Shown piece after piece: positions 22,291 to 32,274 of a DNA stretch of 64,000 nt (positions are counted from its first letter, which is position 1; every line of letters starts with the position of its first letter). The notes beneath the pieces were generated by a model, which saw only the letters and a program-made list of their open reading frames with translations, was not told where the DNA came from and searched no databases. The stretch comes from Megalonaias nervosa. Taxonomy: Eukaryota > Mollusca > Bivalvia > Unionida > Unionidae. The stretch is from assembly GCA_016617855.1 (NCBI GenBank), contig JAECUM010031512.1:1-64000 (forward strand), in the 5' to 3' direction. The position numbers and the translations under genes were made by a program.

Positions 22291-22302
22291 GTTTATTTAT
22301 AG
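22291..22302 (-). promoter_or_regulatory. TATA box of unit E
   Basis: CTATAAATAAAC on the minus strand, about 41 bp before ATG 22250. Confidence 0.5.
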
Positions 22303-22398
22303 TGGAAAACGGATTGAAATTGTTCACCAATCCCAACACGCGTTACAAAATTCAGTCACTTCGCGGAGTCTGTCTTCCAATCCGAAGAGAGCTACCTG

Positions 22399-22420
22399 TG
22401 ACGTCACATTCCCTATATAG
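22399..22420 (+). promoter_or_regulatory. CRE plus TATA promoter of unit D
   Basis: TGACGTCA at 22399-22406, then CCTATATAG at 22412-22420, 38 bp before ATG 22458. The CRE copies the sites in the TIR. Confidence 0.6.
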
Positions 22421-22457
22421 GTGCGCAGTGAATCGATGCGACATTGTTTTGTGAAAC

Positions 22458-23093
22458 ATGACGGAAACTAAGAAGACAATGAATTAGGGTGCACCGGTTG
22501 TGGAGACGAAAAGCGACGGCATAGCAGTGGCTACCAAAGTTAACACAGCGCTACTTCCAGAAGAGGTTGATTTCAACGGGGATTTAGCAGATTTTTTCTC
22601 TTCTTCGAAAGAATTTGTTCCGGTACCAGTACCTTCACCACTTTCTCCTTCTTTACCACACGTCGATGATTTCAAACAAAGACAGAAAGAAGAATTGAAG
22701 AAATTTTTACAGCAGCAGAAAGAGGCAGAACAAGCATTTCTCCTTGAACAGCAACAGCGAGAAGAAGAAGAGGTAAGAAGGCAACGACAGGAAGAAGAAG
22801 CAGTAGAGAAGAAACAAAGGCTAGGAGAGAAGGAGAACAGTGAAAGTCAAACGGTAACGGTACTCTTTGACATTTTGGCCGAGTTAAGAAGTCTGAAACA
22901 AATGTATCAGACTTCTTTATTACGACCCAAGAGAAAAAGACCTTCCCGAGCCAAACAGCCTAACCCTGTTACTACACCAGAGATACCACCCCTAGTGATT
23001 TCTACTAAATCATTGACAGGAGCAAGTCCAGAAGTAGGCCTTAGCCGTGGCAAAGGCTTAAGGCAGTTAAAGCGGATTGCTTCTCGTTCCTGA
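22458..23093 (+). pseudogene. Unit D: charged coiled-coil protein with basic tail
   Basis: From ATG 22458, MTETKKTMN is followed by an in-frame TAG (22485-22487), then 202 open codons. Sections: an acidic/Pro-rich N-part (FFSSSKEFVPVPVPSP), a long Q/E/K coiled coil (KEELKKFLQQQKEAEQAF, then EEEEVRRQRQEEEA) and a Lys/Arg-rich end (RPKRKRPSRAK, QLKRIASRS). Same plan as units A-C. A histone-type stem-loop lies 32 bp past the stop. Unknown function; the basic tail suggests nucleic-acid or nuclear contact. Confidence 0.65.
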
Positions 23094-23124
23094 GTTTGTT
23101 CTAAGCAAAAAAAAAACACCCAAC

Positions 23125-23140
23125 GGTCCTTTTCAGGGCC
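23125..23140 (+). terminator. Histone-type 3' stem-loop, unit D
   Basis: GGTCCT-TTTC-AGGGCC: 6-bp stem with one G-U pair and the TTTC loop. The 5' flank is acccaac and the 3' flank actcac. CGAAAAGAGAGAC follows 13 bases on, resembling the purine-rich histone downstream element that pairs with U7 snRNA. Confidence 0.75.
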
Positions 23141-23429
23141 ACTCACTTCTTTCGAAAAGAGAGACTATTCATTTTGCCAAAATCAATTAAAACTCAAAAT
23201 CCCTTGTTTAACCCTATGATGTACGTGTTGTGAGTGTGTGAGTGTAGGTCCTTATTATTCTAAACAATCAAAACCAAGAGACACTTACGTTTTTCTGTCT
23301 GTTCTATCTGGTACAAATTTTTACAATTCAATATCACAACATAACACAACACAACACTTTTAAAAAGTTCATAGACTTCTTCTGTGTCTTTTTCTTTCAC
23401 TCTCTGTTTTTTTTTCAATTTCTTCACTT
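23141..23429. other. Intergenic segment, units D to knuckle gene
   Basis: No gene. It holds the downstream element of unit D and a TC-rich tract that is the Lys-coding end of the convergent knuckle gene. Confidence 0.5.
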
Positions 23430-23828
23430 TTACACTTTTTTCCTCTTCTTCTTCTTCTTCCTCACATTTTTCTCGTCTTCTTTCCTTTCTGTCTTCTCTT
23501 TCTGAACGTGACGGGGGTCTTTCTTTTCCGAGGGCACCTCTTCTTCTTCTTTCTCCTCCTGCTCCCGTTGTTTCTTAGGACACTCTGAAGACCAATGTCC
23601 TTTCTCTTTACAATGATAACAGGTATCTTGACTTTTGTCTCTTCTGACACTGGTCTTGCTTTTATGACGATCTGGACATTCTGTTGCCCAATGCCCTTTG
23701 TTCTGGCAGATATAGCAAGTATCTTGACTTTTATCTCGAGAGTAGTCCGTCGGCTTGTCTGAAGAAAACTTTCGTATGACACCTCGCAAAGCTCGAATCA
23801 GAAGTTCAATTTGTGTGGGTTCTTCCAT
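23430..23828 (-). CDS. Two-CCHC zinc-knuckle protein with Lys-rich tail
   Basis: Intact 132-codon ORF from ATG 23828 with a TATA (TATATAAAGG on the minus strand, 23879-23891) about 55 bp upstream. Two gag-type knuckles, CYICQNKGHWATEC and CYHCKEKGHWSSEC, are each preceded by the repeated RDKSQDT, so one arose by duplication. The second half is Glu- then Lys-rich, ending in a basic run. CCHC knuckles bind single-stranded nucleic acid; here the job could be genome or RNA handling. Retrotransposon gag capture is one possible origin. This is the only gene besides unit E on the minus strand. Confidence 0.8.
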   Translation of the reverse strand: MEEPTQIELLIRALRGVIRKFSSDKPTDYSRDKSQDTCYICQNKGHWATECPDRHKSKTSVRRDKSQDTCYHCKEKGHWSSECPKKQREQEEKEEEEVPSEKKDPRHVQKEKTERKEDEKNVRKKKKKRKKV

Positions 23829-23953
23829 CGTGCTGATCGGCTTGAGAGTGAAATGAATACTGAGAGGGAAGTCACCAGCCCTTTATATATGCACTAAGCC
23901 TAACATGGATATATGGCGTTTCAAATGTAGTCATTTGACTTTTTGTAGTCAAG

Positions 23954-26900
23954 ATGAAACGATCGCATCATTTCGTAAAGAAAGGAGAAGAAAGTAAGAG
24001 GCAGAAATGTGATTTATCGCCTCGCACAGTAGCTGAAGTCTTGGCTCAAATTCATGCCAGCGATTTTGAAGATGAGATGAGTGAACCAGAATCTAAGCCC
24101 CCAGAGAGTCTACACTCAGTCAAAGTCCATCACTACCAGTAAACCCTGAAGAGTACTACCACATTCGAGAGACGGACAAACGCTCCTCCAGAAAATTTAG
24201 AACTACGGCCTACACGTACGCGGTGAAGTTTAAAGATTTCAAGTCCGACGTACCGTTGGAGAAAGCAGAAGGGTTCATCACTGATGTGTGGGATTCTTTG
24301 TTAACTACACTGAAACGGCAATGTCAAGCCAAAGAAGACGATCGCTTGAGACTTTCTATTCATCACGACAGTTTGAAGTCCCCCGTTTGGATCGAGTTTA
24401 GCAGCCCAGCAGAACTGAAACTTTCTAAAGTCATGGACAAGAGTCAACACGCACAACAATCCAACGACAAGTTTCACATCATCGACGGAAAAGCGACACT
24501 GTTCATGACCCACGTGTCTCTTCCCCAAGGGACAGGACATGGCAAAAAAAGGTGATCTTGGTAGACAACCTTCGCATCACCAAAACGAGCCTCGTCCAAA
24601 TTAACAACCCTCAAGACAAGATGTGTTTAGCCCGTGCCATCGTGGTGGGACGAACGTATGCCGACAAGAACGACACGGCAGAATGGAAAAGAGCCTGGAA
24701 AACTATTCGACGATCGAATCGAACCAAACAACAAAGAGAAGCAGAACTCCTATTACAGCAAGCGGGGATATCCAAAGACACACCCTGTGGCATTCCTGAA
24801 ATTCAAAAGTTGCAAGACGTCTTGGCTCCACGCTAAACCTTGAAAGTGCACCCTCAAGAAGTGCGCGGACCGCTGTTGTTTCGAGGCAAACATTTCAAAG
24901 ACGAAAAATACATTCACGTCTATCATCACGATGAACATTTCGATGCCATTACCAGTATCACTGGATTCCTGTCATACGGTTATTACTGTGAGAAATGTGA
25001 CTATGGCTATAACAATCGAGAGCAACATAAGCATTGCGGATCGAAATGTGAGGGATGTTTAGCCTCTAAGTCCTGTCTGGACGAAGGACAAGAACGAGTG
25101 CATTGCCCAGCTTGTCAGCGCACGTTTGTCAGTCCAACTTGTTACCAACAACATCTAAAGACGCAAGGTTCACAGCAGAAATGTGCCTGTCAACTCCTGA
25201 GATTGTGCCCTACTTGTGGACAAGGCATACGTACCAATAATGCCAAATTGCACGTCTGTTCAGGAAAGAAACGATGTCACATTTGTCACCAAATCGTGGA
25301 CTTGGAACACCAATGCTACATTCAAAAATACTAATCCAAACATGAAGAAGAAGAAGATAATGACCAGAAGAAAGGCCATTTCATCTTTCTCGATTTCGAA
25401 TGCATGCAAGAGACTGGCATTCACATTCCTAATTTCTGAGTGGCTCATCGAGCGTGTGAGAAGTGCATCCAAGAGCCTATCTTGACTCATTGCCCTTAGT
25501 GTAGCAAGATTCCTGGAGGACGTGAAAAAATCTTTCGGGGACCGAACACGCTAGCCGATTTTGCCCAATGGGTCTTAAACCCTACTGACGAAACGCGGAG
25601 CCAAGAAGACATCGAACGTTACGGAGATTGTCATCGCTATGCTACGGTGATGGCTCACAATTTCTCGGGATAGGATGGACAGTTTCTGTTGAGATACTAT
25701 ACGGAACAAAGTACCGAACGTCCGAAAGTGACTTTGAACGGAGCCAAAATCATTTCCATGCAAATGGGTCAAGTGCAGTTTAAAGATTCGATGAGTTACT
25801 TGGCCATGCCTTTGAGTGGCATGCCTAAAACGTTTGGAATGACAGAAATGGCCAAAGGCTATTTTCCGCACTTTTTCAATACCGAAGAGAATCAACACAC
25901 TGTTCTACCCCATTTGCCTGAGGCTCACTACTACGACCCCGACAACATGCGTTCTGAACAACGAGAAGCTTTCTACGCTTGGTACCAGACTCACGCCTCG
26001 GACCCTTTCGACTTTCAGGAAGAAATGTTAAAATATTGTCGTTCCGACGTAGACATTTTACGGCGTTGCTGTGGAAAATTTCAAGAACTGTTCATGGAAC
26101 ACGGAGGGATCGATCCTTTGAAAGAAGCCTGCACCATTGCCAAAACGTGTTCCTTAGTGTATCGGCAACGATTTATGCCCGAAAACCTAGCCTACCTGTC
26201 ATCAGTCCTCAAGCAACCAATTTTGTCAAACGTCAATACTCGGTCAAAGCCCTACGCTGGTTACATTACTTGTGTGACAAGGAAGACAAATGGATCCAAC
26301 ACGCTCGCAACGGAGGAGGCGAAAAAGCCATCGGAAGGTATTTAGTAGATGGCTGAGACTTGGAAAACCCCAAGATCGTGTACGAGTTTAACGGGTGCTT
26401 ATTTCACGGATGTCCTATCTGCTACCCTCAACGTAACACTAAAAATCAGTTTTTACAACGAACCATGGAAGACTTGTACCAGGTCACTTGTCAGCGACGC
26501 TTGAAGTTAGAAGAGCAAGGATACCGAGTGGTGGAAATGTGGGAACACGAGTACGATCAGCGATTGAAAACCGATCCCGAGTTTAAGCGCATCGTGGAAA
26601 GTTACAAGCTGGTGGACTCACTGAACCCAAGGGACAGTTTGTACAGAGGACGGACGAATGCCACCTGTTTGCTATACCAAACCGACAAGGAGAAAGGAGA
26701 GGAAATCAAATACTTGGACGTGTGTTCTCTGTATCCGTACGTGTGCAAATATTGTCACTTTCCCGCAGGGCACCCACAATTGCTGACGGAACACATTGAC
26801 GTGGACAATATTCGACAATACGAAGGATTGATCAAATGTAAAGTCTTGCCTCCCACGTACTTGTACCATCCCGTTTTACCACATCATTGCCAAGGAAAAC

Positions 26901-28023
26901 TGATGTTTCCCTTGTGCCGTACTTGTACCGAAACGTGCAACCACGACCAACCTTGTCAGCACACTCAGGAAGAACGCGCCTTGACAGGAACGTGAGTTAG
27001 CGTGGAATTGTTTAAAGCTCTGGACTTGGGATACCAACTGTTAGAAGTGTACGAAATTTACCACTTTCCCAAGACAGAAAATTACTACAAGGGCGACGAG
27101 ACTCAGAAAGGCATTTTTGCAGACTACGTGAATGCCTTTTTAAAACTGAAACAAGAGGCTAGCGGCTATCCTTCCAGCTGTCACACTCCCGAAGACCAAA
27201 AGAAATTCAAAGAGAAATACTGGAAGCAGGATGGCATCACTTTAGAACACGTCGAGAAAAACGAAGGAAGGCGATCGTTTGCTTGTGGGGCAAAATGGCA
27301 CAACGACCGTGTTTTCCCAAGACAGAGTATTTGACAGAACCTTACCGCTACTTTCAGATGATTCACGACAAAACCAAATACATGAAATACGTGGACGTCC
27401 TTCGTGAGGACTTGATCTTAGTCAATTACGAAGAAGAAGTGGACTTTGTAGAAGCCGACGAATTTGGAAATGTCATCATTGCGGCTTACGTGACAGCCCA
27501 TGCTTGCTTAAAACTGTACGAAGCTTTAGAACTATTAGGAGATCGTGTGCTGTATTTTGACACGGACAGTTGCATCTATATCGATCGCCTGGGTCAACCT
27601 CACCCTGTCATCGAAGAAGACCGTTTAGGAGCCTGGACGGACGAGCATCCCGACGACAAGATTCTAAGTTTTGCAAGTGGCGGTCCCACAAATTACGGCT
27701 ACGAATACCGTGACCCACAAGGAGAAGTGTGCACGGAGTGCAAAGTGAAAGGATTGACTCTCAATTATCGCACCAGTCGAGTGCTGAACTTTGGCGTCTT
27801 GAAAGAAGCCTTGCAGACTGGAGAGGATGGAAATTTTAAAGTGACCACCCACGAACCGCACAAGATTGTACGTTTACCCACACACCAAATCGTTAGCCGG
27901 CCCTTGGAAAAAGTTTATCAAATCGTGTACCAGAAACGAGTACGACTTTCCAATCACTTTACTTTACCATACGGTCACACTGATATTGACGAGCATATGA
28001 AAAGGGACAACATTCAAGACTGA
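23954..28023 (+). pseudogene. polB: Protein-primed DNA polymerase B (Element 2)
   Basis: About 1,350 codons. A basic start (MKRSHHFVKKGEESKRQK) and an N-terminal domain are followed by a cluster of Cys/His fingers (YYCEKCDYGY...HCG, HCPACQRTF...H, CHICHQI...HQC) at 24.98-25.32 kb. Exonuclease motifs are FLDFECMQETG, MAHNFSG.DGQFLL and YCRSDVDIL. Polymerase motif A is LDVCSLYPYV at 26.72 kb. Motif B is damaged (only WGKMAQR remains near 27.29 kb). Motif C is YFDTDSC at 27.56 kb, and a TPR-like C-terminal half ends at 28023. Lesions: frameshifts near 24.12, 24.55, 26.2 and 27.29 kb and at least seven stops (24834, 25332, 25437, 25497, 25671, 26354, 26993). It would replicate the element from its termini. 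Not functional. Confidence 0.95.
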
Positions 28024-28219
28024 TAGTTCATTGTCACTACACACGCCAAGCGAGAAAAAAGGAATCCTTTCAAACAGCAAGTATCAAGCAAGAGTAAACT
28101 CGAGTACGATGCTGTGCCTTGCGATGGTAGGGATGCCGTACGCTATGACCTTAGCGATTCAGTACCACATCATCATGGGAACTTTGCTATAACTACTACT
28201 ACTATACCTACCATGGAAA

Positions 28220-28681
28220 GTGATGCTGTGCGTGTCATACCTGATGGATGCGAAGGCGATGCCACTCGTTATCGCACACCTTTTCACTTTACTGGTTTTC
28301 ATGGTGGATGTCATCCTAATGAAACCATGCAACTACCACCCTACGGATGTCATGAGCAGACTCCTGCATATTTCACCGTACCCTCTTCGAAATGAACCTG
28401 TGAAAGACGAATATTCGTTCCCTGTGCGTTTGCCAGAATACTGAGACTATGAAAGTCGGATCCAAACCTTCCAAGGAAAATGGCCAAAATATCTGGGAGG
28501 ACCTACCCCTGAAGAATTAGCTAGAGCTGGATTTATCTACTTGGGCGAAGGGGATAAAGTCAAGTGCTTCAGTTGTGGTGTGTCACTTCACGAGTGGGAG
28601 AAGAAAGATTGCGCTTACCTGGAACATGCTCGATGGTCTCCAGATTGTCACTACCTACCTTTAGTGGGACCTCGTCATTGA
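28220..28681 (+). pseudogene. BIR-domain protein (IAP-like)
   Basis: The C-terminal 78 codons form one baculovirus-IAP repeat: Arg and TF near the start (SRIQTFQGKWP), then PEELARAGFIYLGEGDKVKC, Cys-x2-Cys (CFSCG), a His in LEHARW and a Cys in SPDC, i.e. all zinc ligands present. One TGA (28442-28444) lies 5 codons before the domain. Upstream, the same frame is open from 28220, while another frame (28114-28395) is also open, so the true start is uncertain. BIR proteins bind caspases or their activators. In insect and other large DNA viruses they block apoptosis. No RING domain is seen, and an anti-apoptotic role is inferred. Confidence 0.8.
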
Positions 28682-28693
28682 AGTGGGTCTACC

Positions 28694-29083
28694 ATGTCGT
28701 GTAAGAAACTAGCTACGGGGCTAGGACTCAAACATTGGACAACCCCTAGACAAGTATTTAAACCCCATGTAGAAAATAATCTTGAAACATTACCAATCGA
28801 ATTGCAAGAGAAGATCTACAAGGACATTTGGCAGGGACTTGCCAGAGTCAAATCTCAATTAGTGACTGTAGAACTTTTGTGTCGAGAAATTCACAAGAGG
28901 AAATTGACCAAAGTCAACAAACAAGTCCGATTTCTCTGGATCAAGGGTGCGTTCGTTCTACTATTTCGCTTTAGGCCATTTACATTTGAAGATTTTATTG
29001 ACATTCTTGACCGTTTCCTGGAATGGTAGTGGCCAGAAATTACTCACTTTGTCCATTACTTTCGCTCTAGGAGAAGTGTTTGA
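28694..29083 (+). pseudogene. Unknown protein, paralogue 1 (LPxEL motif)
   Basis: Starts ATG 28694, 13 bp after the BIR gene. It has LETLPIELQEKIYKDIWQGL, then a hydrophobic/aromatic stretch (IKGAFVLLFRFRPFTFEDF). An in-frame TAG at 29027 is followed by 17 more codons in phase (WPEITHFVHYF) to a TGA, so the TAG is probably a mutation. The LPxELxxxIY segment recurs in the next gene and looks F-box-like, which is only a suggestion. Confidence 0.5.
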
Positions 29084-29088
29084 CTGAC

Positions 29089-29544
29089 ATGGTTATGGAT
29101 ACTTTGCAAGAGAACATTCGTGCTTTGCCTGTGGAATTGAGAGAATGCATTTACCGTGAGTTCGTCAAAATACAAGTGAAACGCAAAGAACCATTGCATC
29201 CGTTACGTCACCGATGCTGGAACCCCTGGTACCTAAATGCTATAAGAAGACTGATTCTGATGAAAGTGTTCCAGTGGTTAGACATTGATGAATCGCCTGA
29301 AATTCATAAATTTTTGGATACCACTCATTCAACTTACAAGGTCATATTAGGACATCGAATTCCAACGGACGAGTTAGAAGATTACAACAAATCTTTACAA
29401 GAACAATTCTTTCTAGTTCAAGAGGAAACTTCTGTGCTACGTGTGTTGTGTGAGTTAGTGACTAAACTTTTTTGTCACGGTACTAAAATAAAATCGAGAC
29501 TATTCAAAAAGTACACTTATTACCTGACACCAAAGAGGGTATAA
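29089..29544 (+). CDS. Unknown protein, paralogue 2 (LPxEL motif)
   Basis: An ATG at 29089 starts an intact ORF of 151 codons. IRALPVELRECIYREFVKIQ parallels the preceding gene. The rest is helical with Trp (WNPWYLNAIRRLILMKVFQW) and a basic end (KSRLFKKYTYYLTPKRV). The first in-frame ATG is preferred over the upstream TTG. Duplicated neighbours inside the host-interaction block (BIR, Bcl-2-like) suggest a role against host defence, by inference. The stop codon overlaps a TATAAAAAC box. Confidence 0.5.
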   Translation: MVMDTLQENIRALPVELRECIYREFVKIQVKRKEPLHPLRHRCWNPWYLNAIRRLILMKVFQWLDIDESPEIHKFLDTTHSTYKVILGHRIPTDELEDYNKSLQEQFFLVQEETSVLRVLCELVTKLFCHGTKIKSRLFKKYTYYLTPKRV

Positions 29545-29556
29545 AAACGGACTACC

Positions 29557-29944
29557 GTGCTACGACCTTTATCATTCGTGATACAACAGATTCCGTGGAA
29601 GGAAATCAATGACACTATTGAAACGGTAGAGGATTACGATCGTCTATTACGAGAACTGTGTCCATTGAATTGGGGTCGACATGTAGTGTGTGTCTTAGCG
29701 ACTTGCTTTTTGGGATTTCGTTTACCAGCCGATTCCTTGTGGATTCTTTACGAACAGTACCTACCACTCCAAAAAAACATGAAAGTGGTCCCTTTAAATG
29801 TACATGAGAGACTCACTCTGCTCAAAGCTTTGCGCTTTCATCTTGATACTTTTCAATCCTCATTGGAAAGATGTACGTGACTGGAAAAGTTGGGGGTTTG
29901 AGGCATGGACAAAAGAAGTGGCACACTATGCCAAAGATTTGTAA
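29557..29944 (+). pseudogene. Candidate Bcl-2-like protein
   Basis: The frame from 29557 contains LCPLNWGRHVVCVLATCF, matching the BH1 signature NWGR followed by spaced hydrophobics. After a one-base frameshift near 29865 the other frame reads VRDWKSWGFEAWTKEV, which can be read as a BH2-like W...GW region before AKDL and stop. The usual ATG seems lost: the frame opens with ccGTGcta just after a TATAAAAAC box. About 130 codons, shorter than typical cellular members. If real it would restrain apoptosis at mitochondria, alongside the nearby BIR protein. Only one motif is strong. Confidence 0.45.
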
Positions 29945-30296
29945 TCCTAAAAAATTAAAACGTTCCGTGAAAAAAGCAACTTTTAAACCAGTGTTAGTGA
30001 CATTGCCAGAAGAAGAAGAAGAAGTCGTGACCGAGGAAAACCACTCTCTTCAGGACAGGACCGTGATCGACATCCCTGAAAGGCCATTCCGGGAGGACTC
30101 TTGTGTGATTGTGCCAAGGAGTGTAGAGACTCTCAGAACATTACACAGTACCCCTACGATTTCACCTCTTGATCATCACAAATGCTGTACAGAGACTTGT
30201 TTATATTCCACTATGATCGTTTTGATGTTTCTTTTATTCATGTATATAGCCATTTGGCTTTTATGTATTTTTGTCTTTCGTGTTGTTCACTTTTAA
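29928..30296 (+). CDS. Tail-anchored membrane protein
   Basis: ATG 29928 overlaps the end of the Bcl-2-like frame by 17 bp. 122 codons: a basic start (NPKKLKRSVKKATFKP), an acidic run (PEEEEEVV), a linker, a CC...C motif (HHKCCTETC), then about 28 hydrophobic residues (MIVLMFLLFMYIAIWLLC) at the very end. This fits a C-terminal membrane anchor facing the cytosol. It could originally have been the anchor of the Bcl-2-like protein, separated by a frameshift. Function unknown. Confidence 0.55.
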   Translation: MPKICNPKKLKRSVKKATFKPVLVTLPEEEEEVVTEENHSLQDRTVIDIPERPFREDSCVIVPRSVETLRTLHSTPTISPLDHHKCCTETCLYSTMIVLMFLLFMYIAIWLLCIFVFRVVHF

Positions 30297-30325
30297 AGAT
30301 GACAATAAACGTGTCCTGAAAAAAG

Positions 30326-30333
30326 TATAAAAA
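30326..30333 (+). promoter_or_regulatory. TATA box of packaging ATPase
   Basis: gTATAAAAAC, 57 bp before ATG 30383. The same spacing and motif recur at 31130 and 31898. Confidence 0.6.
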
Positions 30334-30382
30334 CTCTTGTCTTGTCTGTCCTCGTGTCAAAAGTGACATTTCTTACACTACT

Positions 30383-31108
30383 ATGGCTACCTCTACTGTC
30401 TCTACTCCCTCTTCCTCCACTTCAAAGTCATTGACGAACACGTAGATCGGACTAGTTGGGAGGCCTTGTATCTTCGCCATCCCTTTAACATGCTCATTGC
30501 CGGACCGAGCGGTTCAGGCAAAACCGAATTTGTCAAACGTTTGATCGAACATAAACATCATTTGATCGATAGTCCACCTCAACGCATCGTGTGGTGTTAC
30601 AAAGAGTGGCAATCGGCGTACAGCCTTCTGCGAGAAAGTCAAGGCGATTCCATCGTCTTTGTGGAAGGCATTCCTGGCGAGGACGACGGGATCGTGTCTG
30701 ACCTAGTCAAACTCATTTGGTTATTTTTGACGACATGTTAGGAGAAGACGAAGAAGAAATTAAACTGTGGTTTACGCGCAAAGGGCATCATCGTAATGCC
30801 AGTGTCATTTACATCACCGAAAATTTGTTTCAACAAAGTAAAGCCATCGTACCATCAGTCTCAATGCTCATTACGTGGTCTTGTTTAAAAGCCCTAGAGA
30901 TAAATCGCAAGTACAAGTCTTAGCCAAACAGTTATGGTCGCCTTGGCTGACAAATGTGTACGACGATGTCACTCAAACCCCACAAGCTTGTTTACTCGTG
31001 GATTTAAAACCCACCACTCCCGATTATTTGCGATTTCGTACCCATCTGTTTTACCACTGGTGCCAAGACGGAGGCCCTGTCGTGTACACGTCCCCTTCGT
31101 CGACTTAA
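30383..31108 (+). pseudogene. FtsK/HerA-type genome-packaging ATPase (Element 2)
   Basis: ATG 30383 starts a Ser/Thr-rich leader. A frameshift near 30420 leads to a frame with Walker A (IAGPSGSGKTEFVKRL), another near 30700 leads to Walker B (VIFDDMLGEDEEE), then ASVIYITENLFQQSK, and a third shift near 30845 leads to LNAHYVVLFKSPRDKSQ and the C-terminus at 31108. Order and motifs match the A32/FtsK-like packaging ATPases of Polintons and adintoviruses. About 240 codons, normal length. Three frameshifts inactivate it. Confidence 0.9.
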
Positions 31109-31129
31109 TCACAATCACCGAAAAAAATC

Positions 31130-31137
31130 TATAAAAA
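31130..31137 (+). promoter_or_regulatory. TATA box of basic core-like gene
   Basis: cTATAAAAAC, 44 bp before ATG 31174. Confidence 0.6.
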
Positions 31138-31173
31138 CCTCGGTCACTTTGACTCTGTCTCACACATCGTCAA

Positions 31174-31902
31174 CATGACGTCCCTTCAGTCTCATCTTCC
31201 CATTAAATTGATTCGTGCCTTGTACGGTATCAGTCGCGACAAAAATCCACAAATACGTGCTCGTGTCTTAGAAGCTAGTCTCAAAGAAGTCTTACGATGG
31301 TTTACGGTGACAGCACGTCAATTACTGCAAGGCATCATTCAGATTCCACATCAAACCAAACGTTTTTTTTAGAGAAACAAAGGCGCCTTGACTCAACTAG
31401 CCGATCCTCGCATCGACACTCAAACCAAAAAGCAAATCATTTTGAAACCTGGAGGTAGCTGTTCTCTAGGAGGTGTCATCATTCGTTCCCTCTTAAAATG
31501 GGATCCTAATGCTCCCAAAGTCGTCCCCCCAAAAAAAGCCACGCCCAAGCGTGCCCAGAAGAAAAAGAAAAAGAGCAACGGTGTCAAGACCAGGTCACAG
31601 CCTCAGAAAAAGAAAAAGAAAAGTCCACAGAAAACAGCTTCTACTCGCAAGAGAATGTCTCCAAAAACTTCTCCTCCAGCGGTGACACCCTCTTCCTCTT
31701 TAGCGGCTGTGGACGCTGGTCACAAAGTACCTGCCCCCAAAATCAGAGTCAGAGAGAGAACGGGTGTGTTACAGAGTTACTGGATTTGTCCAAGCAAGAA
31801 CTGTCCCGATTTAGTCCGTTGCGAACTCCTCCACGACGTGTGTTGCCTGTCATCAAGTTGATACGACGTAAAGACAATCGGTGGCGACACATTCCAGTAT
31901 AA
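31174..31902 (+). pseudogene. Basic core-like virion protein
   Basis: From ATG 31174, a helical N-part (IKLIRALYGISRDKNPQIRA, LLQGIIQIPHQTKR), a TAG near 31370, then LADPRIDTQTKKQIILKPGG, matching the small helical family also encoded at 32827. A long Lys-rich region follows (RAQKKKKKS, QPQKKKKKSPQK), and after a frameshift near 31760 an Arg-rich end (PPRRVLPVIKLIRRK). Strong positive charge suggests DNA condensation in the particle, like adenovirus core proteins. The PGG step could be a maturation-protease site. The stop codon lies inside the next gene's TATA box. Confidence 0.6.
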
Positions 31903-31905
31903 AAA
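31898..31905 (+). promoter_or_regulatory. TATA box of mu-like copy 1
   Basis: gTATAAAAAAAG, about 60 bp before ATG 31961. It overlaps the stop codon of the preceding gene. Confidence 0.55.
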
Positions 31906-31960
31906 AAGACCCGAGGCAAACAATACGGATCAGTGTTTTTGTGCTGCTGCACGCCCAAAG

Positions 31961-32215
31961 ATGTCCCCTCCAAGAAGTGTACACCGTTACCACCGTCGTT
32001 CTTCTTCGATCCAAAAAGGAAAAGGAAAACGAAAAAGACAGTCACGTCATCCTAAGAAACGCTTAGTCAAACATCGGCGACACTCTCTGAAAAGACACAC
32101 TCGTCCATAGAAAAGAAGCCACCAAAAGGGAGGTTTCTTTGGCCCTTTCCTTGAATTCGATAAGATAGCCGATAATTTTGTCACAAGGGTAAAGGACAGG
32201 CTCCAAAAAATAAAA
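31961..32215 (+). pseudogene. Adenovirus pX/mu-like basic peptide, copy 1
   Basis: Starts MSPPRSVHRYHRRSSSIQ; Arg/Lys/His-rich (KRLVKHRRHSLKRHTRP), then a TAG (32108) and KRSHQKGGFFGPFLEFDKI. A basic N-part, a GGFF step and a hydrophobic/amphipathic tail are the layout of the adenovirus core peptide precursor cleaved at a Gly-Gly site. No clean stop: the frame drifts into copy 2, so the end is approximate. Confidence 0.55.
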
Positions 32216-32274
32216 AATAAGAAAAAAAGACGCATGTCGAGCCATGGATGTGAGTGTATGTTGTACACCAAAAG

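Noticed and set aside
23954..28023. Introns explaining the broken PolB frame
   Set aside because: Breaks are single stops or one-base shifts with coding sequence continuing at once, and no GT...AG gaps of plausible size.
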